A DNA stretch of 12,500 nucleotides from JBCCWF01 sp038520475 (GCA_038520475.1 JBCBLF010000133.1:1-12500); one strand, 5' to 3'; positions 1 to 7,760 are shown, counted from the first letter of the stretch. The notes: a model not told the origin generated them from the letters alone. Translations and numbers: made by a program.

Positions 1-147
1 GGATTGTTGGCAATAAAGGCAATGTCAGACATTTTGATTCAGGCTGGGCAAGCTAGTGAAGAAATCTTTCGGGGCGATCGCTTACCCATCTTGCATCAAC
101 CCATCCATAACGCAGCAAATTACTCAATTCCCGACGCAGAGCAGTAG
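1..147 (+). CDS. C-terminal end of an unrecognised protein (5' end outside window)
   Basis: Frame 1 is open from the first base to a TAG at 145-147 and gives 48 residues. The segment begins GLLAIKAMSDILIQAG and contains ASEEIFRGDRLPIL. It looks like an amphipathic helix followed by a short loop and a polar tail. A HIP1 octamer lies inside it at 74-81, and in this window HIP1 is found only in coding sequence, which supports this being a real gene end. I do not recognise the family and see no catalytic motif. It runs toward ppc, but a 220-bp gap and lack of overlap argue against tight coupling. Confidence 0.6.
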   Translation, partial: GLLAIKAMSDILIQAGQASEEIFRGDRLPILHQPIHNAANYSIPDAEQ

Positions 148-205
148 CAGTGGGTAGCTCTAGTTCATTGAAGTGCTAAGTCTTCTAACAACGATGACTT
201 GCTGA

Positions 206-367
206 AGAATCGGACGCCCTAAAACCGCTCAACTGTATCAGTCCTGAGGGTTAAAAAGCCTTCATTTATTAGATGTAAAGCGCTTACAAGTCTTTTTAGA
301 AGCCAAAGAAGTAGAAATAAACCGACGAAACCCCATAGAATTATCACGTATTCCGCTGGGACAAGCT
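206..367 (+). pseudogene. Possible decayed reading frame just upstream of ppc
   Basis: The frame of ppc stays protein-like upstream of its ATG. From 248 to 367 it is open for 40 codons, with stretches such as LQVFLEAKEVEINRRNP and IELSRIPLGQA. One TGA at 245-247 separates this from a further open piece starting RIGRPKTAQLYQS at 206. There is no ATG, GTG or TTG between the TGA and the ppc start, so it is unlikely to extend PEPC. It could be a remnant of a small gene with a GRPK-type basic patch, or chance. Confidence is low because the stretch is short and I know no homologue. Confidence 0.2.
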
Positions 368-3300
368 ATGAGTTCAACGCTTCACTCATCAGGTGGTGCA
401 TCTCGTTCTGAGGTTACACTGGCTAGACACGATCATGATGAATTATCTTCTATCGCGACATCAGAAGACCTTTTTCTGCGCCATCGACTAAAAGTTGTTG
501 AAGATCTGTGGGAAGCAGTGCTTCATCAGGAATGTGGACAAGACTTTGTTGCTTTACTCAAGCAATTACTTGCCATTGGGTTGCCAGACGGTCAAGCAGA
601 GGAGTCTCAGGGCTACGAATCTCTCAACATGATCGAAGATATCGATCTGAATGAAGCGATTCGATTAACCCGAGCTTTTGCACTCTATTTTCAACTCATC
701 AACATTGTTGAGCAACATTACGAGCAGCGGGGACAACAACAACTGTATCGGTCAGCCTACGAGCAGCTCAGTGATCGAATTGAGCAGGATTTTCGGTCGT
801 TTTTTGCCGTTGATTCAGTTCCGCCATACATTGATCCCAACGATCGGGAAAGTGGCATTCAGCCCGATGCCTTTGAGAAATCCTCCAATGAGGTCGCGTC
901 TGCGAAGCATGAAGCTCGAACATTTCTCGGCATGTTTGCGAAACTTAAGCGCCTCAACGTGCCGCCTCAACACATTCAAGCGTTGATTGATAAGCTCGAT
1001 GTCCGTATGGTGTTTACGGCGCACCCAACTGAAATCGTACGTCACACCATTCGTGGCAAACAGCGGCGCCTCGTACGGATTTTGCGAGAACTCGATCGCA
1101 TTGAAGAATCGAACAAAGCCCTGGATTTTTCAATGTCGTGGGAGGCTCAAATCCTGCGTCAACGATTGACTGAAGAAATTCGATTGTGGTGGCGTACAGA
1201 TGAGCTGCATCAATTTAAGCCCACTGTTATGGATGAAGTGGATTACACACTCCACTATTTTCAAGAGGTTTTGTTTGATGCCATCCCGCAGCTCTATCAA
1301 CGATTCAAAACAGCTTTAAATGCCTCTTTCCCTTGGTTACGCCCTCCAAGCTATAACTTTTGCTACTTCGGGTCTTGGGTTGGGTCTGACCGCGATGGCA
1401 ACCCATCGGTCACTCCATCCGTCACTTGGAAAACCGCTTGTTATCAGCGGAGCCTAGTTTTAGAAAAATACATTCAATCAACGGATCAGCTCGTTGAGTT
1501 GTTGAGCCTATCCCTCCATTGGAGTGATGTCTTACCCGACTTGCTCGAATCCCTTGAGCAAGATCAGATTCATTTTCCAGTCATCTACGATGCTTTATCG
1601 ATTCGATTTCGCCAAGAGCCCTATCGTCTCAAGCTGTCTTACATCATTCAGCGACTAAAGAATACGCTAGAGCGTAATCAACAGCTTTATCAGAGCGATT
1701 GCTTCCGTGATGAACTCCCTGAGGTCAATCAGGCTCTTGCGTACTCATCGAGTGCTGAATTCTTGGTAGAGTTGCGTCTCATTCAGCGCAATTTGAGCGA
1801 AACGGGCCTGACCTGTCAGGAGCTTGAGGACCTCATCTGTCAGGTTGAAATTTATGGATTTAACCTCGCCTACTTAGATGTTCGTCAAGAAAGTTCTCGT
1901 CATTCTGACACAATCGGAGAGATTGTCGAATACCTTCAAATCCTTCCAAAACCTTACGATGATCTAACCGAGGACGAGAAAAAAGAATGGCTCATTAGGG
2001 AACTCCAGACTCGTCGTCCTTTGATTCCGGCTGATTTGCCATTCAGTGACATCACCCGAGAAATTATTCAGACATTTCGGGTCGTCAAAAAGCTGCATCA
2101 AGAATTTGGAACATCGATTTGCCAGACGTACGTCATTAGCATGAGTCATGATGTCAGTGACCTGTTAGAAGTTCTGCTTTTGGCGAAAGAGGCAGGACTC
2201 TATGATCCAGCGACGGGAGCCGGCAACTTGCTCATTGTGCCGCTGTTTGAAACGGTGGAAGATTTGCGTCGCGCCCCTGCTGTGATGGATGAACTATTTC
2301 GGCTACCGCTCTATCGCCATTACCTTGCAAGTGGCGATAAAACGCGATTGACGTCATTTATGCCTGATTTGCAAGAAATCATGTTGGGCTATTCCGATAG
2401 CAACAAAGATTCTGGTTTTTTGAGCAGTAATTGGGAAATTCATAAAGCACAGCACGCCCTCCAGAGGACTGCTGACCCATACGGTATCTCCCTCCGCATC
2501 TTCCATGGGCGAGGCGGTTCGGTTGGACGTGGAGGTGGACCTGCATATGAGGCAGTGCTGGCCCAACCAGGCAGTAGTGTTGCCGGGCGCATCAAGATTA
2601 CTGAACAAGGTGAAGTCCTTGCCTCAAAATACAACTTGCCTGAACTTGCGCTCTACAACTTGGAAACTGTTACTAGTGCAGTGATGCAGGGAAGTCTTTT
2701 GAATAATGGATTTGATGCCATTGAGCCTTGGAATGACATCATGGAGCAGCTTGCTGTGCGATCGCGACGGCACTATCGTGAGCTGATCTACGAACAGCCA
2801 GATTTCATTGACTTTTTCCATCAGGTGACGCCGATTGAGGAAATTAGTCAGCTGCAAATTAGCTCTCGTCCAGCTCGTCGAGGTGGGAAGAAAAAGGGAC
2901 TATCAGGGCTTCGCGCCATCCCATGGGTGTTTAGCTGGACCCAAACTCGTTTCCTCTTGCCCGCATGGTACGGGGTTGGCACAGCGCTGAATGAGTTCTT
3001 CCAGGAGAATCCAGAAGAGAACCTTAAACTACTGCGGTATTTCTATTACAAATGGCCCTTCTTCCGCATGGTGGTGTCAAAGGTTGAGATGACTCTCTCA
3101 AAGGTGGACCTCCAAATTGCGGGTCATTATGTTCAAGAGCTGAGCAATCCTGAAGACTTGCCTCGTTTCGAGAAACTATTTGACCAAATTTCGCGTGAGT
3201 ACAACTTGACGCGAGACTTAGTGCTTCAGATTACGCGCCATGAGACCTTACTGGATGGTGATCCTGAACTACAGCGCTCGGTTCAACTCCGAAACGGAAC

Positions 3301-3469
3301 CATTGTTCCGCTTGGATATTTGCAAGTGTCGTTGTTGAAGCGCCTGAGGCATCACAAAAATACGGCAGCTGCTGGGGTGATTCGATCGCGCTATAGCCGT
3401 GGGGAGCTTCTTCGAGGCGCACTGCTGACAATTAACGGCATTGCAGCCGGTATGCGTAATACAGGTTGA
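368..3469 (+). CDS. ppc: Phosphoenolpyruvate carboxylase
   Basis: Encodes a 1033-residue PEPC, which adds bicarbonate to phosphoenolpyruvate to give oxaloacetate and phosphate, the anaplerotic feed of the TCA branches and of aspartate synthesis. The length fits cyanobacterial enzymes. Family signatures are intact: VFTAHPTE with catalytic His219, the GSWVGSDRDGNPSVT block, IMLGYSDSNKDSG with Lys680, the mobile loop FHGRGGSVGRGGG at about 712-724, and the canonical C-terminus GMRNTG. The first about 35 residues are Ser/His-rich and poorly conserved; I see no plant-type N-terminal phosphorylation motif. ATG 368 is the first possible start after the in-frame TGA at 245 and directly precedes the family-like N-terminus. 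The ribosome binding site is weak (TGGGAC). The gene stands alone; the next gene is convergent. It holds one HIP1 site at 2758. Confidence 0.98.
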   Translation: MSSTLHSSGGASRSEVTLARHDHDELSSIATSEDLFLRHRLKVVEDLWEAVLHQECGQDFVALLKQLLAIGLPDGQAEESQGYESLNMIEDIDLNEAIRLTRAFALYFQLINIVEQHYEQRGQQQLYRSAYEQLSDRIEQDFRSFFAVDSVPPYIDPNDRESGIQPDAFEKSSNEVASAKHEARTFLGMFAKLKRLNVPPQHIQALIDKLDVRMVFTAHPTEIVRHTIRGKQRRLVRILRELDRIEESNKALDFSMSWEAQILRQRLTEEIRLWWRTDELHQFKPTVMDEVDYTLHYFQEVLFDAIPQLYQRFKTALNASFPWLRPPSYNFCYFGSWVGSDRDGNPSVTPSVTWKTACYQRSLVLEKYIQSTDQLVELLSLSLHWSDVLPDLLESLEQDQIHFPVIYDALSIRFRQEPYRLKLSYIIQRLKNTLERNQQLYQSDCFRDELPEVNQALAYSSSAEFLVELRLIQRNLSETGLTCQELEDLICQVEIYGFNLAYLDVRQESSRHSDTIGEIVEYLQILPKPYDDLTEDEKKEWLIRELQTRRPLIPADLPFSDITREIIQTFRVVKKLHQEFGTSICQTYVISMSHDVSDLLEVLLLAKEAGLYDPATGAGNLLIVPLFETVEDLRRAPAVMDELFRLPLYRHYLASGDKTRLTSFMPDLQEIMLGYSDSNKDSGFLSSNWEIHKAQHALQRTADPYGISLRIFHGRGGSVGRGGGPAYEAVLAQPGSSVAGRIKITEQGEVLASKYNLPELALYNLETVTSAVMQGSLLNNGFDAIEPWNDIMEQLAVRSRRHYRELIYEQPDFIDFFHQVTPIEEISQLQISSRPARRGGKKKGLSGLRAIPWVFSWTQTRFLLPAWYGVGTALNEFFQENPEENLKLLRYFYYKWPFFRMVVSKVEMTLSKVDLQIAGHYVQELSNPEDLPRFEKLFDQISREYNLTRDLVLQITRHETLLDGDPELQRSVQLRNGTIVPLGYLQVSLLKRLRHHKNTAAAGVIRSRYSRGELLRGALLTINGIAAGMRNTG

Positions 3470-3507
3470 TGTGTTGTGATGCGAATAGGATTAGGTCTGG
3501 TGATATT

Positions 3508-3524
3508 AGGGTGCGACGCACCCT
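3508..3524. repeat. 17-bp palindrome AGGGTGCG-A-CGCACCCT
   Basis: Perfect 8-bp arms flank a single A. The motif GGGTGCGACGCACCC resembles a short palindrome that recurs in intergenic DNA of several cyanobacteria (recalled, not searched). It lies 39 bp past the ppc stop. The one-base spacer makes a simple hairpin poor, so a dispersed repeat or a protein-binding dyad fits better than a terminator. Confidence 0.55.
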
Positions 3525-3599
3525 GTGTCGCTGCATGAGTTCTTGGACGTTACACACAGAAAAGATGGGTTTGAGAGGCTTGGCAAGTCCTACAGCCGT

Positions 3600-3626
3600 C
3601 GCCAGTTTTGTTAGAACAAAACGGCG
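3600..3626. terminator. Hairpin between convergent ppc and flavoprotein gene, possible bidirectional terminator
   Basis: CGCC-A-GTTTTGTT is followed by AG and then AACAAAAC-GGCG. This gives a 12-bp complementary pair of arms with one bulged A; the inner bases would form the loop in RNA. It lies 131 bp after ppc and 82 bp past the end of the opposing gene, a sensible place for a terminator serving both. Neither strand has a U-tract after the stem, so it may instead act as an RNA 3'-end stabiliser or need another factor. Confidence 0.35.
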
Positions 3627-3642
3627 AGCGATTTGGCCATAC

Positions 3643-3675
3643 GCCAAGGAACCAAATGATACTGGGTTTCCTGGC
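3643..3675. repeat. Imperfect hairpin near the 3' end of the flavoprotein gene
   Basis: Arms GCCAAGGAACC and GGTTTCCTGGC pair over 11 positions with one mismatch and one G-U pair around an 11-base loop. On the minus strand the stem begins 33 bases after the flavoprotein stop codon. No T-tract follows. It may help end or protect that transcript. Confidence 0.35.
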
Positions 3676-3707
3676 CTAAATGGCTAAAGCTATCCTATTC
3701 ACGGATG

Positions 3708-5021
3708 TCATATTGCTGCCGGTTTACCCATAGCATGTCCTGCGATCCAGCCGGTTGTCCACGCGCTTTGAAAGTTAAATCCTCCGGTGACTCCATCAAT
3801 ATCTAAAACCTCACCCGCGAAGTACAGACCTGAACACAAGCGGCTTTCCATAGTTTTGAAATTCACAGACTTTAGGGAAATGCCTCCGCAGGTGACAAAC
3901 TCGTCTTTAAAGGTGCCCTTGCCGTGAATCTCGAATTCGTGCTGAGTTAAGGTCTTCGCCAGACGATTCACATCTTTTTTCGAGAGGTTGGCCCAGCGAT
4001 CGCCTCCTTGCGTCTGATCATCGATCGTGCTGCTGTGAATCAAGTACTCCCATAATCGTCGAGGAAACATGAAGGGATTAACCGTTGCGATCGCCCGCTT
4101 CATGTGTTCCTGCTTGAACATAAGTAGAGTATCTCGAATATCATCGATTGAGTGCTGCGGCAGCCAAGACACCCGTAAGGTGGCGTGGTAATGACAGTCG
4201 TGCAATTGCCGTGCGCCCCACGCCGATAATTTGAGGATCGCGGGCCCGCTGAGTCCCCAGTGAGTGATAAGCACAGCCCCCTCTTGTTTAATGGTTGGAT
4301 ATCCTGCGCAATGAAGTTGAGCATGAACCTGTTCAATTGCAATGCCTGCAAGGGAATGAAGATGGGAATCAGGAATTTGAAAGGTAAAGAGAGACGGAAC
4401 CGGAGGTTGAATCTTATGGCCCAATTGATGGGCGATGGCATAGCCTTTGGGATTACTGCCCGTCGCAAGCAGGAGGCGATCGCCCGTTAGCGTGTGCCCT
4501 CCTCTAAGTTCGACTGTGAAGCGAGAGTTTGACGCTGCTCTAGGACTAGTTGAATCCGGTGTCGCTGCACAAGTTGCATCGTGTTGATCTGCAATTGCTG
4601 GACTGACGGCGACATGCGTGACCACAGCTTTTGTTTTGATTCGGACACCGAGCGATTCTGCTTCAGTCATTAAGGCGTCGATGATCGTCTCAGAATCATC
4701 GGTTACTGGAAACATCCGACCGTCATCTTCTGTCTTCAACTGAACCTGGCGCTGAGCAAACCAGTCGACGGTATCCTTTGGCTGGAATCGGCTGAATGCT
4801 CCTCTTAGTGCCTTACTCCCCCGTGGATAATGCTGAATCAGTTGAGATGGTTCAAAACATGCATGGGTGACGTTACATCGACCTCCCCCTGAAATGCGAA
4901 CTTTTGACAATGGCTGAGCACCTGCTTCAAGAATCGTGATGCGGGCATTTGGCCAAGCCTCTGCACAGGCGATCGCCCCAAAAAATCCTGCCGCGCCTCC
5001 ACCAATAACAATCACCTTCAT
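3708..5021 (-). CDS. HI0933/BaiN-type FAD/NAD(P)-dependent oxidoreductase
   Basis: The 437-residue protein belongs to the HI0933-like flavoprotein family (YhiN/BaiN type, annotated in some bacteria as aminoacetone oxidase). The physiological substrate is not established. N-terminal Rossmann FAD motif VIVIGGGAAG (residues 3-12) with Glu32 at the end of the second strand; family block SGGGRCNVT at 44-52; DDGRMFPV at 99-106; ATGSNPKGYA after the middle; and C-terminal flavin block GEVLDIDGVTGGFNFQSAW at 403-421. Length is slightly above the usual 390-420, explained by a Ser/Ala/Thr-rich insertion at about 139-166. It is probably a soluble cytoplasmic protein. It carries four HIP1 sites (3996, 4087, 4476, 4969). 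Start chosen at 5021 because the FAD motif follows directly. Its translation signals are unusual and are described in the next entry. It is convergent with ppc and divergent from pnp. Confidence 0.93.
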   Translation of the reverse strand: MKVIVIGGGAAGFFGAIACAEAWPNARITILEAGAQPLSKVRISGGGRCNVTHACFEPSQLIQHYPRGSKALRGAFSRFQPKDTVDWFAQRQVQLKTEDDGRMFPVTDDSETIIDALMTEAESLGVRIKTKAVVTHVAVSPAIADQHDATCAATPDSTSPRAASNSRFTVELRGGHTLTGDRLLLATGSNPKGYAIAHQLGHKIQPPVPSLFTFQIPDSHLHSLAGIAIEQVHAQLHCAGYPTIKQEGAVLITHWGLSGPAILKLSAWGARQLHDCHYHATLRVSWLPQHSIDDIRDTLLMFKQEHMKRAIATVNPFMFPRRLWEYLIHSSTIDDQTQGGDRWANLSKKDVNRLAKTLTQHEFEIHGKGTFKDEFVTCGGISLKSVNFKTMESRLCSGLYFAGEVLDIDGVTGGFNFQSAWTTGWIAGHAMGKPAAI

Positions 5022-5049
5022 TTAATTACCTTCATGGTGAGATTCCTTT
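5018..5049 (-). promoter_or_regulatory. Mini-ORF with strong ribosome binding site overlapping the flavoprotein start
   Basis: On the minus strand AAAGGAA (5049-5043) is followed after 7 bases by an ATG at 5035 that opens a five-codon frame, MKVIK. Its TGA (5020-5018) overlaps the flavoprotein ATG (5021-5019) as ATGA. The mini-ORF start ATGAAGGTAATT nearly duplicates the gene start ATGAAGGTGATT, 14 bases apart and in a different frame. The best Shine-Dalgarno therefore serves the mini-ORF, and the gene may be translated by reinitiation. Alternatively the gene uses the AAGG inside the mini-ORF as its own weak ribosome binding site. Confidence 0.5.
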
Positions 5050-5050
5050 C

Positions 5051-5077
5051 TATGCAGCGTATGTATGCAGCATACGT
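5051..5077. repeat. Direct and inverted repeats upstream of the flavoprotein gene, operator-like
   Basis: TATGCAGC occurs at 5051-5058 and again at 5064-5071. The second copy is part of an interrupted palindrome at 5061-5077, whose core is GTATGC-A-GCATAC and whose outer bases also pair except at one position. It lies 40-56 bases upstream of the flavoprotein start, where a repressor or activator could act on that promoter. No regulator can be named. Confidence 0.4.
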
Positions 5078-5119
5078 GGTTCAACATCACGACTTAGCGA
5101 TCGTCTCAAACCCATTAGT

Positions 5120-5159
5120 AAGGAATAGAGATGTTGCGCGCGCAACATCTCTATTCCTT
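5120..5159. repeat. Perfect 40-bp palindrome (20-bp arms, no spacer)
   Basis: The left arm AAGGAATAGAGATGTTGCGC at 5120-5139 is followed immediately by its exact reverse complement at 5140-5159. The flanking bases (T at 5119, C at 5160) do not pair. As RNA it would form a stem of about 18 bp with a tight loop. A weak pyrimidine tract with TTTT follows on the + strand at 5166-5169. It lies 99 bp from the flavoprotein start and 391 bp from the pnp start. In a divergent region neither flanking gene needs a terminator, so its role is open: leader RNA structure, leftover terminator, or a mobile repeat. Confidence 0.9.
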
Positions 5160-5400
5160 CGTGCCTTTTACCCAGTCATGTAACTTCCGATTTGAACGGT
5201 TAGTACCTTGCAGGGCGCTTAACCTTCCGGCTTCCGTATCAGCGCATTAGACTCAGAGTTGCTTTGAACACACGGCAAATCAGGTGCTCAAACTATAGCC
5301 GTAGTTAGCTTAATTCTGACAGAGGTATTTGTTTAGGATCGCGGTCTATTCGCAACAACACGATAGGTCAAGCAGACATGCATCGGCTTTGAAACGGTGA

Positions 5401-5422
5401 AAACTGATCTGAAACTGATCCG
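5401..5422. repeat. 11-bp tandem direct repeat upstream of pnp
   Basis: AAACTGATCTG is followed directly by AAACTGATCCG, 10 of 11 bases identical. One helical turn between copies is typical of adjacent protein-binding half sites, but a chance slippage duplication is equally possible. It lies 129 bp upstream of the pnp start. Confidence 0.4.
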
Positions 5423-5550
5423 AGATTTAACGAGGCCTACAACAGAGGCGTTGGTGTAATACAAATCATCTCTCTCACAAGCGAGCTTTTTGACATCAGT
5501 GTTACGATTGCGAGAAGCAAAACAAGAAAGAACAGAGGAAATTACGCTTC

Positions 5551-7698
5551 ATGGTGTCGGAAGTAGAAAAGACAATATCCGTCGATGGGCGAGACATTCG
5601 ACTCAAATTAGGATTTCTAGCTCCACAAGCAGGAGGAACTGTCCTCATTCAAGCAGAAGAGACTGCAGTTTTAGTCACAGCAACACGTTCATCAGGTCGG
5701 GAAGGTATAGATTTTCTCCCACTGCTGGTGGATTACGAAGAGCGACTCTATGCAGCAGGTCGCATTCCAGGAGGCTATCTGCGTCGAGAAGGACGCCCCC
5801 CTGAAAAGGCGACGTTGATTAGCCGCCTGATTGATCGTCCGATGCGGCCCTTATTTCCACAGTGGTTACGTGATGACATCCAAATCGTTGCAACGACGTT
5901 GTCAATGGATGAACGCATGCCTCCTGATATCTTGGCTGTGACCGGAGCATCTGTTGCAACCTTGCTGGCTCAAATTCCATTCAACGGTCCTATGGCTGCT
6001 GTGCGAGTAGGATTACTAGGGGATGATTTTATCATCAATCCAACCTATCGAGAGATCGAGGAAGGCGATCTCGACCTCGTCGTGGCAGGCTCACCGGATG
6101 GCGTCATCATGGTTGAGGCTGGGGCGAGCGAACTGCCCGAGCAAGACATCATTGAAGCAATTGATTTTGGCTATGAGGTGGTTCGCGATCTGATTCAGGC
6201 TCAAAAAGACTTGGTTGAAGAACTGGGCCTGACCCTTGTGAAAGAACCAGAGCCTGAAACTGATCCAACCGTTGAAGACTTTGTCCGCGATCGCGCAACG
6301 GCTCCTGTCAAAGACATCTTGAAGAAATTTGAGTTGACGAAAGAGCAGCGTGACGGAGAGCTGGATACAGTTAAAGACGGCATCAGTACTGAGATCGAAG
6401 AACGTCCTGAAGAGGACCCTATTCGTGTTGCGGTCACTGAAGATACAAAAGCGCTCGGCAAAGTCTTCAAATCAGTGACGAAGAAACTGATGCGTCAGCA
6501 GATCATTGAAGACAACATTCGAGTTGATGGTCGTAAGTTAGATGAAGTTCGCCCGATTGGTTGTCGCACGGGAATTTTGCCAACTCGAGTTCATGGATCG
6601 GCAGTCTTTCAGCGTGGCTTGACTCAGGTGATGTCGGTGGTGACGCTAGGGACACCAGGGGATGCTCAAGAAATGGATGATCTCCATCCAGATGAGTCAA
6701 AACGATATCTCCATCACTACAATTTCCCTCCCTATTCTGTTGGTGAAACACGACCCATGCGATCGCCAGGTCGTCGGGAAGTGGGGCACGGCGCCCTTGC
6801 TGAACGGGCAATTATTCCGGTGCTTCCAAATCAAGAGCAATTTCCATACGTTATTCGAGTTGTATCGGAAGTGTTATCGTCTAACGGCTCGACATCAATG
6901 GGCTCCGTCTGTGGCTCAACCCTATCCCTGATGGACGCAGGCGTTCCAATTAATAAACCTGTCAGTGGAGCTGCGATGGGTCTAATTAAAGAAGGGGATG
7001 AAGTCAGAATTCTAACGGATATTCAGGGTATTGAAGATTTTCTCGGTGACATGGACTTCAAGGTTGCCGGCACTGAGAAAGGCATCACGGCACTTCAGAT
7101 GGACATGAAAATCACGGGCCTCAGCATGTCGGTTATCGGAGATGCCATTAATCAAGCTCGACCTGCCCGGATGCATATTCTTGAAAAGATGCTTGAAGTC
7201 ATCGACAAGCCACGGGAAGATCTTGCAGCATCTGCTCCAAGATTGTTGACGCTTCAAATTAATCCTGAGCTGATTGGATTAGTCATTGGCCCTGGTGGAA
7301 AAACCATCAAGGGCATTACGGAGCAGACTGGCGCGAAAGTCGATATTGAAGACAGTGGTCTCGTCACAGTCTCAGCCGTCGATGGAGAGAAGGCAAAGAA
7401 AGCCCGCAGCATCATTGAGGGAATGACTCGTCAGTTAAATGCTGGAGATGTCTATGCCGGAACCGTCACTCGCATTATTCCAATTGGTGCATTTGTTGAA
7501 GTCTTGCCTGGGAAAGAAGGAATGATTCACATTTCTCAATTGGCTGACTATCGAGTTGGAAAGGTTGAAGACGAAGTTGCTGTGGGTGATGAGGTAATTG
7601 TTAAAGTCAGAGAAATAGATAATAAGGGCCGCATCAACCTTACTCGCTTGAACATTCATCCTGACGAAGCTGCGGCTGCTCGGGAGGCTGCGTCTTAA
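5551..7698 (+). CDS. pnp: Polyribonucleotide nucleotidyltransferase (PNPase)
   Basis: The 715-residue enzyme degrades RNA 3'-to-5' with phosphate and, in cyanobacteria, is also thought to add heteropolymeric tails because many lack poly(A) polymerase. Domain order is complete: first RNase PH-like core from about residue 5 (FLPLLVDYEERLYAAGRIPGG; RREGRP), an all-helical linker around 240-310, second RNase PH core with GSTSMGSVCGSTLSLMDAG and the metal/catalytic aspartates Asp496 and Asp502 in DFLGDMDFKVAGT, a KH domain with GPGGKTIKG at 580-588, and an S1 domain from about 632 (GAFVEVLPGKEGMIH). ATG 5551 gives the usual cyanobacterial N-terminus; GAGGA at 5535-5539 lies 11 bases upstream. It ends 28 bp before a strong terminator. 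The leader is unusually rich in repeats. Confidence 0.98.
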   Translation: MVSEVEKTISVDGRDIRLKLGFLAPQAGGTVLIQAEETAVLVTATRSSGREGIDFLPLLVDYEERLYAAGRIPGGYLRREGRPPEKATLISRLIDRPMRPLFPQWLRDDIQIVATTLSMDERMPPDILAVTGASVATLLAQIPFNGPMAAVRVGLLGDDFIINPTYREIEEGDLDLVVAGSPDGVIMVEAGASELPEQDIIEAIDFGYEVVRDLIQAQKDLVEELGLTLVKEPEPETDPTVEDFVRDRATAPVKDILKKFELTKEQRDGELDTVKDGISTEIEERPEEDPIRVAVTEDTKALGKVFKSVTKKLMRQQIIEDNIRVDGRKLDEVRPIGCRTGILPTRVHGSAVFQRGLTQVMSVVTLGTPGDAQEMDDLHPDESKRYLHHYNFPPYSVGETRPMRSPGRREVGHGALAERAIIPVLPNQEQFPYVIRVVSEVLSSNGSTSMGSVCGSTLSLMDAGVPINKPVSGAAMGLIKEGDEVRILTDIQGIEDFLGDMDFKVAGTEKGITALQMDMKITGLSMSVIGDAINQARPARMHILEKMLEVIDKPREDLAASAPRLLTLQINPELIGLVIGPGGKTIKGITEQTGAKVDIEDSGLVTVSAVDGEKAKKARSIIEGMTRQLNAGDVYAGTVTRIIPIGAFVEVLPGKEGMIHISQLADYRVGKVEDEVAVGDEVIVKVREIDNKGRINLTRLNIHPDEAAAAREAAS

Positions 7699-7726
7699 CT
7701 CAAGGAATTCCCTTTCGCATAAAGCA

Positions 7727-7760
7727 AAAAGGGGTAGCGGAGATGTCCGCTATCCCTTTT
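7727..7760. terminator. Bidirectional intrinsic terminator between pnp and psbU
   Basis: The arms AAAAGGGGTAGCGGA and TCCGCTATCCCTTTT pair over all 15 positions with one G-U, around loop GATG. The stem is flanked by A-runs on one side and TTTTATTGTT on the other, so it terminates on both strands. It sits 28 bp after the pnp stop and 54 bp after the psbU stop, as expected for shared use by convergent genes. Confidence 0.93.

Larger units (their letters stand above)
5022..5550. other. Gene-free divergent region between the flavoprotein gene and pnp
   Basis: 529 bp without a believable gene on either strand. It contains the flavoprotein leader, a short dyad near 5061-5077, the perfect palindrome at 5120-5159, a small AACTA/TAGTT hairpin at 5291-5306, an 11-bp tandem repeat at 5401-5422 and the pnp ribosome binding site. 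Both genes must be transcribed outward from here. I found no promoter with good -35 and -10 boxes at proper spacing; a TTGACA at 5490-5495 has no matching -10. Confidence 0.6.

Noticed and set aside
3466..3687. Open frames on both strands in the ppc-flavoprotein spacer (73 and 71 codons)
   Set aside because: They have no family features, overlap hairpins and the ppc end, and have no ribosome binding site. They look like chance frames.
5180..5275. tRNA-like stretch on the minus strand with GTTCAAATC and a GGTTAAGCG segment
   Set aside because: The T-stem would have only three pairs, and no matching acceptor, D or anticodon stems can be formed. It is not a tRNA.
5490..5518. Perfect -35 hexamer TTGACA just before pnp
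   Set aside because: No -10-like box occurs at 16-19 bases downstream, and the distance to the start codon is short. It is not a supported promoter.
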